The notes below the pieces were generated by a model that saw only the letters and a list, made by a program, of their open reading frames with translations, searched no databases and was not told the origin of the DNA. A program made the translations under genes and the position numbers. Positions 1 through 10,054 of a stretch of 46,003 nucleotides of DNA are shown here, in pieces. This stretch comes from Hydrogenimonas sp. (lineage in GTDB: Bacteria > Campylobacterota > Campylobacteria > Campylobacterales > Hydrogenimonadaceae). The DNA lies in the NCBI GenBank assembly GCA_003978765.1, contig QNYO01000078.1, positions 1-46,003 on the forward strand, given 5' to 3'. Each line of letters opens with the position of its first letter. Position 1 is the first letter of the stretch.

Positions 1-480
1 TGACAGGCTCGCAGGCCTCCTCCATTTCATTCTTTGTGATCTTGCCTCTCATGTGGAGGCTGCGGGCCATCACCAGTAGTATGGTTGTACACCAGGAGTT
101 GTCGGCCATCTTTCAGCGTGACAGCATCGGTCCCAGCACTTGGATTTGGAAGGCTGGTGGCAGTCATCTTCGACCAGGTTTTGCCCATATCGGCTGACCA
201 GCTTTGAGAAATTACATCTTGTCTTGTGCGGCAAAGAATCTGCATCCTATTTCCCGGGTAGAAAAGGATACTTGGTTGGATGGCATCAAATTCGATCCCG
301 TCATTGATGTAATCGGTTACTTCCCATGTTCTGCCATTGTCAGTTGTGCTTTCGAAAAATACCCTCCAGAAATCATCGTTTTTCTCATCTTCATACTCAA
401 TGCTCGTTGGACATATTATAGTTCCGTTGTCCAACTGTACCGGTTTATTTTTAATGGGGCCAAGTAGGTCTCCATGTATT
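1..480 (-). other. Sialidase/BNR-repeat fragment, probably foreign to this locus
   Basis: Read on the minus strand, about positions 70-478 encode part of a predicted exo-sialidase-like beta-propeller. It contains the GPIKNKPVQL segment and two Asp-box motifs of the form SxDxGxTW (STTDNGRTW and SADMGKTW). Neither the N-terminal nor the C-terminal part of such a protein is present. Recognisable similarity ends near position 70; the last bases encode PQPPHERQDHKE and a stop, while another frame stays open. Nothing else in the window is related to sialic-acid or glycan metabolism. Confidence 0.7.
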
Positions 481-1031
481 CCTTTACAGATATAGTCACG
501 CACCTTCTCATCAAAGATCTCTGCCCCACCACCTGGCATCGAATCGACACCATTTTCAATCATACGATCGAGTACCTCATCGATACTTAATCCAAACTCT
601 TCTGATAAGAAGTTGATCTCAGCCGCTGTTAACGCTTTGATATGAATCTCAGGTAGAGCCTCTTTAATCGCTTTAAACATGCCAAGATACCAATCAAGCC
701 CCGCTTCAGGGTTGTGGGCAGAGACAATATGAACCTCTTTGGCTCCCCGTTCCCAAGAGTTTTTGGCAATCTCTACAATCTCATCAATCGACATGGTATA
801 GGGGTTTGGATTTTTCCGACTGGCACTATAAGCACAAAACTTGCAGATATCTTTGCAGATATTGGTGGGGTTAATATGGCGGTTGATATTAAAGTAGGTT
901 TTCTTCCCATGCAGTGCTTGACGCTTCTCGTCAGCAAGCTCTCCTAGTGTAAAAAGATCAAGTTCATACAGTTTAAGCGCATCTTCAAGATTAACACGTT
1001 CTCCACTGCGCACTTTTTCAACTACATCCAT
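27..1031 (-). CDS. mqnE: Chimeric ORF: MqnE N-terminal half joined to a sialidase fragment
   Basis: Residues 1-184 are aminofutalosine synthase MqnE, a radical-SAM enzyme of the futalosine menaquinone pathway. The cluster motif CxxxCxxC is at C59, C63 and C66, preceded by HINPTNIC, and a GGGAEI motif lies near residue 167. MqnE is normally about 350-380 residues, so its C-terminal half is missing. After YICKG (residues 180-184, about position 480) the frame runs on into an unrelated sialidase/BNR-repeat sequence with two Asp-boxes (residues 228-236 and 279-286), and it stops at position 27. The start ATG at 1031 is divergent from glnD. A join between unrelated folds at the window edge is most likely a misassembly or recombination scar, not a real fusion enzyme. 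The MqnE half is certain; an intact mqnE probably continues elsewhere in the genome. Confidence 0.75.
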   Translation of the reverse strand: MDVVEKVRSGERVNLEDALKLYELDLFTLGELADEKRQALHGKKTYFNINRHINPTNICKDICKFCAYSASRKNPNPYTMSIDEIVEIAKNSWERGAKEVHIVSAHNPEAGLDWYLGMFKAIKEALPEIHIKALTAAEINFLSEEFGLSIDEVLDRMIENGVDSMPGGGAEIFDEKVRDYICKGIHGDLLGPIKNKPVQLDNGTIICPTSIEYEDEKNDDFWRVFFESTTDNGRTWEVTDYINDGIEFDAIQPSILFYPGNRMQILCRTRQDVISQSWSADMGKTWSKMTATSLPNPSAGTDAVTLKDGRQLLVYNHTTGDGPQPPHERQDHKE

Positions 1032-1094
1032 CGATAAAACCCCATTAGAAAATTTTCGGTATTATATCTAAAAAGAAAAAGGCATGGACGGAAG

Positions 1095-3623
1095 ATGGAT
1101 CTGAATATTGAAATCGAATCACTCCTTAATCAAAATGCCCCCGACTTCAAGATCTCTAAACTCTTGAAACAGGCGATTAGAGACTATCTTGATAACCTTG
1201 AAGAGATCTTCAAAGAGACCCAAGGGAAAGCATTTCTTGTCCACCACACCAAAAAGGTCGATCAATTCCTCTCAATCATCTATAAAGTGGTGCTTCGCAA
1301 AATGTTTCAAGCATTTCAACCGATGCGAAACTCGGTTCCAATTGCACTCGTTGCACTCGGTAGTTATGGTCGTGAACAACTCTGTGTATATAGCGATATT
1401 GACTTGATGATTGTCTATAAAGATATTCCCGGTTATAACATTAAAGAGATTATTGAAAAGATCCTCTATATTGCTTGGGATGCTGGGTTTCAGTTGGGAC
1501 ATCGTGTTCATGAAATTACTGAACTTCCCGATGTTTCAAAAACCGATATTACAATCAAAACAGCCCTCTTAGAGTCACGCTTTATTATCGGTTCTAACTT
1601 CATCTGGATGGAGACACAGCGTCAATTGGGACTCATCCGACGCGATAACACCAAAGATTATGTTCTTGCAAAACTTCAAGAGACCCATATACGCCACCAA
1701 AAGTACCCTATTTCGATGGAACCAAATATTAAAGAGGGGATTGGTGGAACACGTGATGCCAACCTTGTCTATTGGATCGCTTCGGTACGTCACAATGTTT
1801 TCCGTCTTAAGGAGTTGGTTGGAACAATCATAGATGAGACCGACTATGCAGAGTACCGTTCAGCACTTGAGTTTATCTTCCGTGTGCGTGCCGCACTCCA
1901 TCTAAGTGCTGGAAAAAAAGAGGATACCCTACGTCTTGAGCATGTCCCCAATGTTGCCAACCTACTCGGTTTAGAAAAGGGCAACCCTCAAAAAGCTCAA
2001 CGGGAGTTAGTCAGCCGTACCTTTCAAGCCTTAGATACAATTCGTAAAAAGACCGCTTACTGGAATGGTGTCCTTACCAAACCCTATCTTTATGATGCAA
2101 GCCATATTCCATCACTTAAAGCATCTCTCATCGAGCCTCGTATCTATCTATGTGATCATACACTCTATGCCCGTAGAGATCAAAAACCCAAAACCTTTCT
2201 CTACTATCTTAAACTGTTGCTCAAAATTGCTTACGATACTCCTGTGAAAGCTGATGCCTCTTTCTGCCATCTCATCGATCGCACTGAAATTCCGAAAACC
2301 AAAGGAAAACAGCTCATTAGTGCCATCCGTCAAATCTTCTATATTCCCCACAGTGCTGCCATTATTGAAATACTCTTTCAAAGTGGAAAACTTCCCCAAG
2401 CCATTCCACCGCTCAAACGGATTATGTATCTGCCACAATTTGACGGGTACCACCACTACCCTGTCGATATCCACTCCATTAAGACCCTTGAAGCTCTTGA
2501 CCGACTCGATCATGATCTGCTCAAACCACTCTTTAATAAACTCGACAAAGACTCCAAAGCGATGCTAAAACTTGTAGCACTTCTGCATGATGCTGGTAAG
2601 GGTCGGATTCGTGACCATCATGAAGTGGGTGCCGACCTCTTTAGAGTCTATGCCAAAAAGCTCGGTTTCTCCGACCAGCTTATTAAAGAGGGGATTTTGC
2701 TCATTCGACACCATACCCGTATGACTAAAACCATCCATAATGAAGATATTTATGATGAATCAACCATCTCCAAATTTGCGGCACCACTCAATAGCCAAAG
2801 ACTGCTCGATATGCTCTTTATTCTCACCTATGCCGATGTGAGTGCTGTTGGTGAGGGTATCTATAACGCCTTTACCGATAGGATGTTACGAACCCTCTAC
2901 TATGCCGCTTCAGAGATTCTTGAAAAACCAGCCATTATTGGTGAAACAGCCAAACGTCTCCGCCGCGAACAGGCTCTTAAAAAACTTCCCGAATTTCAAA
3001 CACTGCCACGCTCCCTACAAAAAAAGATTCTTTCGATCGAATCGAATCTCTTTTTCATCAAACATACAGCTCGTGAGATTTTGAATATTGCATTAGAGGT
3101 CAAAGGTGTCTCCAACTATGCCATGAAGATCGACTCGACAGAGACACTTAAAATTGAAATCTATAGAAAAGTACCGATTAATCTCGGCTTCTTACTCGGC
3201 AAACTAAGCCATCTTGAACTTGTCGCAATGGAGATTTTTAAACTTTTCGATGGGGTCAAATATTTTGTCTTAGAGTTTAATGACACAATTGCAAGTGATG
3301 AGATTCCAATGGTTGAAGCGATTATCCATGAGTCGTTTGATATGCAAAAAGAACTCAATTTAACTAAGCCAAAAATCAAGCCTAAAGAGATTACTATCGA
3401 TTGCGAACACTCCAAAACCTATGCTACGATGCAGATCAAAACCTCCAACCAACGTGGCTTAATGGCGTATGTCGCACACTACTTTGATAAACTTGGTATC
3501 GATATTGCATCTGCTGTAATCACAACACGAAAACATCGTGTCAACGACTTCTTCCTCATCGAGAAGAATGGAAACTTCTGTACTAATAAAGAGAAGATTT
3601 TACAAGAGTTAGTAGAGGCTTAA
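1095..3623 (+). CDS. glnD: [Protein-PII] uridylyltransferase / uridylyl-removing enzyme
   Basis: GlnD senses glutamine and uridylylates or deuridylylates the PII nitrogen-signalling protein in the cytoplasm. The 842-residue length fits the family. A nucleotidyltransferase domain carries GSYGRE at residues 89-94 and the metal-binding SDIDL at 100-104. A PII-uridylyltransferase helical region follows. An HD hydrolase domain has the LLHDAGKGR motif with H498-D499 and a downstream RHHTR. Two ACT-like regulatory domains lie at about 685-760 and 775-842. The ATG is preceded by GGAAG. An A/T-rich TATTATAT about 40 bp upstream could be the -10. It is divergent from mqnE and convergent with the next gene, whose stop lies 5 bp away. 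Confidence 0.92.
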   Translation: MDLNIEIESLLNQNAPDFKISKLLKQAIRDYLDNLEEIFKETQGKAFLVHHTKKVDQFLSIIYKVVLRKMFQAFQPMRNSVPIALVALGSYGREQLCVYSDIDLMIVYKDIPGYNIKEIIEKILYIAWDAGFQLGHRVHEITELPDVSKTDITIKTALLESRFIIGSNFIWMETQRQLGLIRRDNTKDYVLAKLQETHIRHQKYPISMEPNIKEGIGGTRDANLVYWIASVRHNVFRLKELVGTIIDETDYAEYRSALEFIFRVRAALHLSAGKKEDTLRLEHVPNVANLLGLEKGNPQKAQRELVSRTFQALDTIRKKTAYWNGVLTKPYLYDASHIPSLKASLIEPRIYLCDHTLYARRDQKPKTFLYYLKLLLKIAYDTPVKADASFCHLIDRTEIPKTKGKQLISAIRQIFYIPHSAAIIEILFQSGKLPQAIPPLKRIMYLPQFDGYHHYPVDIHSIKTLEALDRLDHDLLKPLFNKLDKDSKAMLKLVALLHDAGKGRIRDHHEVGADLFRVYAKKLGFSDQLIKEGILLIRHHTRMTKTIHNEDIYDESTISKFAAPLNSQRLLDMLFILTYADVSAVGEGIYNAFTDRMLRTLYYAASEILEKPAIIGETAKRLRREQALKKLPEFQTLPRSLQKKILSIESNLFFIKHTAREILNIALEVKGVSNYAMKIDSTETLKIEIYRKVPINLGFLLGKLSHLELVAMEIFKLFDGVKYFVLEFNDTIASDEIPMVEAIIHESFDMQKELNLTKPKIKPKEITIDCEHSKTYATMQIKTSNQRGLMAYVAHYFDKLGIDIASAVITTRKHRVNDFFLIEKNGNFCTNKEKILQELVEA

Positions 3624-3630
3624 AAGCCTC
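3615..3630. terminator. Short dyad between convergent glnD and yjdF-like genes
   Basis: A perfect 7-bp dyad, GAGGCTT-AA-AAGCCTC, spans the glnD stop codon and reaches the stop of the convergent gene. The loop is only two bases, so fewer pairs would form in RNA, and there is no clear T-run. It may act as a weak bidirectional terminator. Confidence 0.35.
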
Positions 3631-4249
3631 AATCGACACACCGCCCTCTCCAAGGCGGTCGTAGATGGTAGAGTATAATCGCTGTCACTGCTCCCAATCC
3701 ATCACTTAACATATCTTTTTGTGCATCCCACATATCGCCTTGCGATCCCAGAAAGGCAACACCTGCTTCATGGTCGGCAAGTACAGCAAACCACCACTCA
3801 ATAATCTCATACAAAGCTGCAACACTCAAAATGGCAAAGAGTCCAAAGAGGTAGGCAACCCAACGCCGTGCCACAAGGGCTTGACGACAAAGAAACTCAA
3901 CAATGGCAAAAGCATAAAACCCAACACTAAAGTGAGCAACACGATCAAAGTGGTTACGCTCAAATCCAAAGAGATTGGTGATCCAATCAAAGGGTACCCG
4001 TTCAAATGTGTAGTGACTACCAAGCGTATGAAGAAAGATCAAAATACTCATCAAAAAGTAGGCTTGATTGGAGAAACGAAACCGTTTAAAAGTTGTTACC
4101 AGTATGGCTACAATCAAAATAATAGGAATATTTTCACTCAACCAGACTTCACGACTATATGGCGAAATTCCCAATAGAACAAACCAAATAAGATATGCCC
4201 CAAAAAGAGTATGGGGAAAGTATCGAGCAAATGTTTCTCTCATAATCAT
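3629..4249 (-). CDS. YjdF/DUF2238-type inner-membrane protein
   Basis: This 206-residue protein is very hydrophobic, with about six predicted membrane segments. It carries the marks of the DUF2238/YjdF family: FDRVAHFSVGF near residue 100, then YEIIEWW, and FLGSQGDMWDAQKDMLSDG near the C-terminus. The conserved acidic, His and Trp residues at membrane boundaries suggest a shared active or binding site, but the biochemical role of the family is not known to me. It starts MIMRET; ATG at 4249 or 4243 are both possible. It follows the nuclease-like gene by 3 bp on the same strand, so the two are probably co-transcribed. Confidence 0.8.
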   Translation of the reverse strand: MIMRETFARYFPHTLFGAYLIWFVLLGISPYSREVWLSENIPIILIVAILVTTFKRFRFSNQAYFLMSILIFLHTLGSHYTFERVPFDWITNLFGFERNHFDRVAHFSVGFYAFAIVEFLCRQALVARRWVAYLFGLFAILSVAALYEIIEWWFAVLADHEAGVAFLGSQGDMWDAQKDMLSDGLGAVTAIILYHLRPPWRGRCVD

Positions 4250-4252
4250 CTC

Positions 4253-5137
4253 TTAATAGGCTTGTACACCATACTTAAGTAACATTCTTGGAAGAACATC
4301 ATCAAGATTTTGGACATCTTTATCGGAAAGTTCTATCAGATTAAAGCCATACTTCTTATAAATTTCAAGTTTTTTCTCTTTGCGTGCCAAATATTTTGGA
4401 TCATCCTCATATCCCCAATACTCGATATAGACTTTACCGGTAGGAATATAAAAGTCACAATAGACATCCTCTTCAATAGGCAACTTTCTCTCATACGCAT
4501 GGACAATTTCAGCCATATAGAGCCAATTATCGATGAGCATCTCTGCTTTAGACCGAACATAGTGTCCATCGGCACTTCGATGTTTTGGAATAAACTTCTC
4601 TCGAAATGTGACATCCTCATTTTGAGTATTTGAAGACTCTGCTTGATGGGTAGTTCCTTGAACCTCTGCAACAGTCTCTACCAAAGATTTTACCTCGATA
4701 ATCGATTCAGGCCAACGAACATAAGGGATACCCGATTTTTTATCTTCCGACTGTACACCCCCAAGCTTTTTTCCCTGCTCGGTCACAACCCAACCCTTTA
4801 AACCTTTATTAACCCAACCAAGCTCTGAAAGGATAAAGTTAATCTTATTGGCAGATAGACCAAAATGTTTACCTATCACTGTAGCAGTAATAAGTTTTTG
4901 AGAGGATTGTGGTGATGTTGTTGATGAGATATGAAGTTCAATATCTTCGGGCCACACAATATATCGACCAAACTGTTTCGACTCCTTGTAGGCACCACCC
5001 TTCTCTTCTCCCTTTTTGGTCAAAACCCATGCCTCACCCTCTTTCTTAATCCATGCCTCTTTTTGTAAATGGTCAAAAAGCTCTTTGGCAGGGATCCCAA
5101 GTGTTTTAGAGAGTGCTGTTGTCGAAATCAATTTCAT
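4253..5137 (-). CDS. Double winged-helix protein with PD-(D/E)XK-like nuclease domain
   Basis: This is a 294-residue protein I recognise only by architecture. Two related segments of about 65 residues repeat at the N-terminus (about 1-67 and 82-148). Each runs from an LxLGI- or HFGLS-type helix through a GW/AW-V-T-x-x-G-x-x-x-GG turn to a YxxWPE(D/S)I end, and each looks like a small winged helix. A charged linker follows (about 155-180). The C-terminal domain has RSKAEMLIDNWL, then CDFYIP, then YIEYWGYEDDPKY, then a KKLEIYKKYGFNLIEL strand. This E / D / ExW spacing fits PD-(D/E)XK restriction-like nucleases of the DUF559 or Vsr type. The inferred role is DNA binding plus cleavage or repair; no substrate can be assigned. 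Confidence 0.6.
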   Translation of the reverse strand: MKLISTTALSKTLGIPAKELFDHLQKEAWIKKEGEAWVLTKKGEEKGGAYKESKQFGRYIVWPEDIELHISSTTSPQSSQKLITATVIGKHFGLSANKINFILSELGWVNKGLKGWVVTEQGKKLGGVQSEDKKSGIPYVRWPESIIEVKSLVETVAEVQGTTHQAESSNTQNEDVTFREKFIPKHRSADGHYVRSKAEMLIDNWLYMAEIVHAYERKLPIEEDVYCDFYIPTGKVYIEYWGYEDDPKYLARKEKKLEIYKKYGFNLIELSDKDVQNLDDVLPRMLLKYGVQAY

Positions 5138-5308
5138 CGAAAGACCTTTCCATAGTTTTAATATCTATCAAAATTTTAAATCACACTATATTACAGTCAT
5201 ATCAATTAACGACTAATTAATATATTCTGTTTTTTAATCGGAAGGTTTCGTAATCAAAAAGGAGCTGTAGAAAGTAGTTTTGTAAAAGAGGAGTTAAAAA
5301 GATAAGAG

Positions 5309-5330
5309 TGACCCGACAGATGTCGGGTCA
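5309..5330 (-). terminator. Hairpin downstream of mrp
   Basis: A perfect 10-bp inverted repeat, TGACCCGACA / TGTCGGGTCA, begins 8 bp beyond the mrp stop on the minus strand. A pyrimidine-rich, T-biased stretch follows in that direction. It would form a strong GC stem with a four-base loop and probably ends the thiC/mrp transcripts. Confidence 0.7.
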
Positions 5331-5337
5331 AAAGGTA

Positions 5338-6504
5338 TTAGTGACAGCCACAACCGCCACCACCGTGGCCATGTCCACCTTGTGGCTGACCACCACCTGC
5401 TGTTGAACATGCAGAGACACCTGGAGGGGTTGTTGGCTGAATCGCTTCATTGCTTACGCCACCCTCTTCATTGATCTTCTCAATAATTGCCCAAAGATCT
5501 TCAGCCGCTTTGAGGTAGCGTTTTGCTGTTTCACTTTCAGGATAGTGATACGTAATTGGTTTTCCTTCATCACCACCTTCACGAACTGCTGGTTCGATTG
5601 GAATCTGTGCAAGAAGTGAACTACCATACTCTTCTGCGACGGCAGCTGCTGTACCGCGTCCAAAGATATCGCTTTCAGTATTACAGCTTGGGCAGATAAA
5701 GCCGCTCATATTTTCGACAACACCTGCAATTGGAATATGAAGTTTCTTGAACATATCAAGACTTCTGCGAGAGTCATCCAATGAGACTTTTTGTGGTGTT
5801 GTAACGGTAATACCTGCGGTAACAGGAACACTCTGAGCCAATGTCAACTGTGCATCACCTGTTCCTGGTGGCATATCGATAACAAGCACATCAAGGTCAC
5901 TCCAAAGAATATCGCGCAAGAACTGCTCGATCGCTTTCATAACCATCGCACCACGCCAAATGAGTGACTGTCCCTCTTCCATCAAGACACCCATACTCAT
6001 CACTTCAACACCATAAGCGTTGATTGGTTTGACTTTATTGCCAACAACATCTGGACGTTGATCTTCAACACCCATCATACGTGGTACGTTTGGACCATAG
6101 ATATCAGCATCAAGGAGCCCCACTTTTTTACCCTGCATCGCCAAAGCAATCGCAAGGTTAACAGAAGTGGTCGATTTACCGACACCCCCTTTACCAGAGC
6201 TGACCATAACAAAGTTTTTAACTTGTGGTGCAATGTTTTTACCACGGCTTGATGTTTCGCGTGGCATTTTAGGCTGGATGATCATCGGAATAACTTGCGA
6301 TGCACCCGCCATCTCCAATTTTGTTTTAATCTCCTCTTCAAGTGCCTGCTTCACTTCTGGCGCACTTGAAGTAATTTCGATCGTCACCGCAACACGGCCA
6401 CCATCGATTTCGATTCCTTTTACGAATCCAAAGGTAACAATATCTTTTGTAAACCCAGGATAGGTTACAGTTGATAGTACCTCTTTAACTTGACTCTCTG
6501 TCAT
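5338..6504 (-). CDS. mrp: Mrp/ApbC/Nbp35-family P-loop ATPase, Fe-S cluster carrier
   Basis: Mrp/ApbC proteins bind a [4Fe-4S] cluster at a dimer interface and deliver it to apo-enzymes, using ATP. An N-terminal DUF59/MIP18-like domain occupies about residues 1-85. The deviant Walker A motif SGKGGVGKST follows, then DADIYGPN (switch I), VIDMPPGTGDAQLT, and the cluster-binding CPSC. The 388-residue length is typical. The C-terminus is unusual: a Gly/His-rich tail ends GGGGCGCH and may bind metal. It lies 85 bp downstream of thiC on the same strand. ThiC is itself a [4Fe-4S] radical-SAM enzyme, so the neighbourhood makes functional sense. Confidence 0.9.
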   Translation of the reverse strand: MTESQVKEVLSTVTYPGFTKDIVTFGFVKGIEIDGGRVAVTIEITSSAPEVKQALEEEIKTKLEMAGASQVIPMIIQPKMPRETSSRGKNIAPQVKNFVMVSSGKGGVGKSTTSVNLAIALAMQGKKVGLLDADIYGPNVPRMMGVEDQRPDVVGNKVKPINAYGVEVMSMGVLMEEGQSLIWRGAMVMKAIEQFLRDILWSDLDVLVIDMPPGTGDAQLTLAQSVPVTAGITVTTPQKVSLDDSRRSLDMFKKLHIPIAGVVENMSGFICPSCNTESDIFGRGTAAAVAEEYGSSLLAQIPIEPAVREGGDEGKPITYHYPESETAKRYLKAAEDLWAIIEKINEEGGVSNEAIQPTTPPGVSACSTAGGGQPQGGHGHGGGGCGCH

Positions 6505-6561
6505 ACACGTTCCTTTATTAAAATTTCTTTCTTATTCTTTACAATCAACTTCTATGTAAGA

Positions 6562-7945
<1,384 letters not shown>

Positions 7946-8007
7946 TTACCTCCTACTTGACTGTCCAAAAATTATCACAAAAAAGATAAAACCAAGCTTT
8001 CTTAATG

Positions 8008-8013
8008 TATAAT
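8008..8013 (+). promoter_or_regulatory. -10 element for the ispDF operon
   Basis: A perfect TATAAT sits 33 bp upstream of the ispDF start codon in an A/T-rich region with no recognisable -35. This is usual for sigma-70 promoters of Campylobacterota. Confidence 0.6.
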
Positions 8014-8045
8014 TTCGTAACACATAGGGCTTTTTAGGAGAAAAA

Positions 8046-9170
8046 TTGTCTGATTTAACACTGGTGCTTCTCGCTGCAGGTGAAGCAACACGTTTTAAAA
8101 AACCTGTCAAAAAACAGTGGTTACGTATTGGTAGCGATCCCTTATGGTTACATGTTGCCAAAGCGTTTGAGAAGATGGGACTTTTTCAAGAGATTATCAT
8201 CACTTCCCATCCTGATGAACTATCTTATATGCAACGTTTTGGCCACTATACCTTTGTTGAAGGGGCTTCGACACGTCAAGACTCTCTTCGTAATGCACTT
8301 CAATATGTCAAAACCCCTTTGGTACTTGTAAGCGATGTCGCAAGAGCCTGTGTCGATATTGCCATCTGTCAACGCCTTTTAGAGGGATTAAAGGATGCCG
8401 ACTGTGCCGTACCTGTTCTCCCAGTGAGTGATACAGTCTATTATGATGGACAACCTATCGATCGTAGTAAAGTGTTTCGTATTCAAACACCTCAACTAAG
8501 CCGAACCGAAACACTCCAAACAGCACTCCAAAGTGAAACACTCTTTACCGATGAGAGCAGTGCCATCTACCATTATAATGGTAAAGTGGTCTTTGTTGAG
8601 GGGGATACAGCACTTCATAAATTGACATTTGCTGAAGATCTGAAACATCTTCCCTGTCTCAAACATCCCGACACATCCCTCTCCTTTACAGGTAACGGCT
8701 TCGATGTCCATGCTTTTGAAGAGAGTAAACCGATGGTACTGGGTGGTGTTGAGATTGATGCACCATTTGGCTTTAAAGCCCACTCGGATGGGGATGTTGC
8801 TATCCATGCCCTCATTGATGCCCTACTTGGTGCAGCTGGAATGGGTGATATTGGTGAGCTCTTTCCCGATACCGATGCCACCTATGCTGGTGCTGACTCC
8901 AAAGAGCTTTTAAAGCGTGTGGTGCAAAAAATCCATCATGTCGGTTTTGATATTATCCATGCCGATATTACAATTATGGCACAAACGCCTAAATTGGCAC
9001 CCTATAAAGTTGCAATGGCACAAACACTTGCCAATATCCTCGACGTTCCTGCAACACGTCTTAATGTCAAAGCCACAACAACAGAGAGACTTGGCTTTGT
9101 AGGACGTCAAGAGGGTGTTGCTGTTTCAGCCACTGCCACATTAAAATATTTTGACTGGACACAATCATGA
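8046..9170 (+). CDS. ispDF: Bifunctional IspD/IspF, isoprenoid (MEP pathway) enzyme
   Basis: This fusion protein catalyses two steps of the MEP pathway: CTP-dependent cytidylyl transfer to methylerythritol phosphate (IspD) and formation of the cyclic diphosphate (IspF). The IspD half (about residues 1-210) starts LLAAGEATRF and has KKQWL and a degenerate VSDVARA acidic motif. The IspF half (about 217-374) has GNGFDVHAF (the DxH zinc site), HSDGDVAIHAL, DIGELFPDTD and TTTERLGFVGR. The start is TTG at 8046 with TAGGAG upstream; no ATG fits the N-terminal beta strand. The gene overlaps the next by 4 bp. The fusion is characteristic of Campylobacterota and some alphaproteobacteria. Confidence 0.95.
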   Translation: MSDLTLVLLAAGEATRFKKPVKKQWLRIGSDPLWLHVAKAFEKMGLFQEIIITSHPDELSYMQRFGHYTFVEGASTRQDSLRNALQYVKTPLVLVSDVARACVDIAICQRLLEGLKDADCAVPVLPVSDTVYYDGQPIDRSKVFRIQTPQLSRTETLQTALQSETLFTDESSAIYHYNGKVVFVEGDTALHKLTFAEDLKHLPCLKHPDTSLSFTGNGFDVHAFEESKPMVLGGVEIDAPFGFKAHSDGDVAIHALIDALLGAAGMGDIGELFPDTDATYAGADSKELLKRVVQKIHHVGFDIIHADITIMAQTPKLAPYKVAMAQTLANILDVPATRLNVKATTTERLGFVGRQEGVAVSATATLKYFDWTQS

Positions 9171-10054
9171 AAATTCTTATCGTCGAAGATGAAATCTATC
9201 TGGCACAGAGTATCGCTGGTAAGCTGATCGACTTCGGCCACGAATGTGATATATTTGCAACTGTTAATGATGCACTCGATCAGCAGACACACTATGATGT
9301 GGTTCTACTCTCTACCAATCTTTCAGGTCAAGACTTCTATCCTGTCATTAAGAAGTTTAGTGAGAATATCATCTTATTGATGGTCTCCTATATTAGTAAT
9401 GATACAGTGACCGATCCACTCAAAGCAGGCGCACACGACTATATTCAAAAACCTTTCATGATCGAAGAGTTGATTCGTAAGATTCAACACTACCACCGCT
9501 ACAAACAGTTACAAAAACAGTGTGAACTCTATGAGAGCTATCTCAACCATCAACTTGGTAATATTCAACTTCCTGAAAGTCTCAACTACCCACTCCCATT
9601 GATGGTACAAACCAATTACCAAAAGCAAGCAGATGCTTTTGCGTTCGCACTGGCCAAAGAGTTGGATCGCCCCTTACGCTATCTTCCACTCAGCCAATCC
9701 TCTTCACTCCAAAAACTTGAGCAGTTAGATAGCGATACCATCGCCTATATGCCAGAGTTTCAAACGCTTAAGAAGAGTGAAAAAGAGGCCTTTTTAGCGG
9801 CCATTCAAGGGAAGAGTGTCATTACATCGACCACTGAAAATTTTGATAATGATGCACTCCATACAATCGAACTTGTTAGTGAGCATAAGATCTTTGATCG
9901 TACCGAAATTCTCACGATTGATGATTATGTCAAATTTATCATTCATAACTATCAGAGCAAATTCCCCGATACAGAATTGAGTAAAAAACTCGGTATTTCA
10001 CGTAAGTCGCTCTGGGAAAAGAGGAAAAAGTATGGCATCTTCAAGAAAAAGTGA
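9167..10054 (+). CDS. HP1021-type atypical orphan response regulator
   Basis: The N-terminal receiver-like domain (about 1-120) keeps the acidic pair E7-D8 and the conserved Lys of IQKPF near residue 98. The position normally held by the phospho-accepting Asp is Ser49 (DVVLLST). It therefore cannot be phosphorylated in the usual way. The middle section (about 150-240) looks like a shortened NtrC-type region without Walker motifs. The C-terminus (about 268-295) is a Fis-like helix-turn-helix, LSKKLGISRKSLWEKRKKYG. Position behind ispDF and architecture match Helicobacter pylori HP1021 and C. jejuni Cj1608, which are known to act as redox-responsive transcription and origin-binding regulators without a kinase. 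It overlaps the next gene by 23 bp. Confidence 0.85.
   Translation: MKILIVEDEIYLAQSIAGKLIDFGHECDIFATVNDALDQQTHYDVVLLSTNLSGQDFYPVIKKFSENIILLMVSYISNDTVTDPLKAGAHDYIQKPFMIEELIRKIQHYHRYKQLQKQCELYESYLNHQLGNIQLPESLNYPLPLMVQTNYQKQADAFAFALAKELDRPLRYLPLSQSSSLQKLEQLDSDTIAYMPEFQTLKKSEKEAFLAAIQGKSVITSTTENFDNDALHTIELVSEHKIFDRTEILTIDDYVKFIIHNYQSKFPDTELSKKLGISRKSLWEKRKKYGIFKKK

Noticed and set aside
1-1031. The MqnE-sialidase ORF as a new bifunctional enzyme
   Set aside because: Both halves are incomplete, the join is abrupt and at the window edge; a chimeric assembly is more likely, although reported as a finding for checking.
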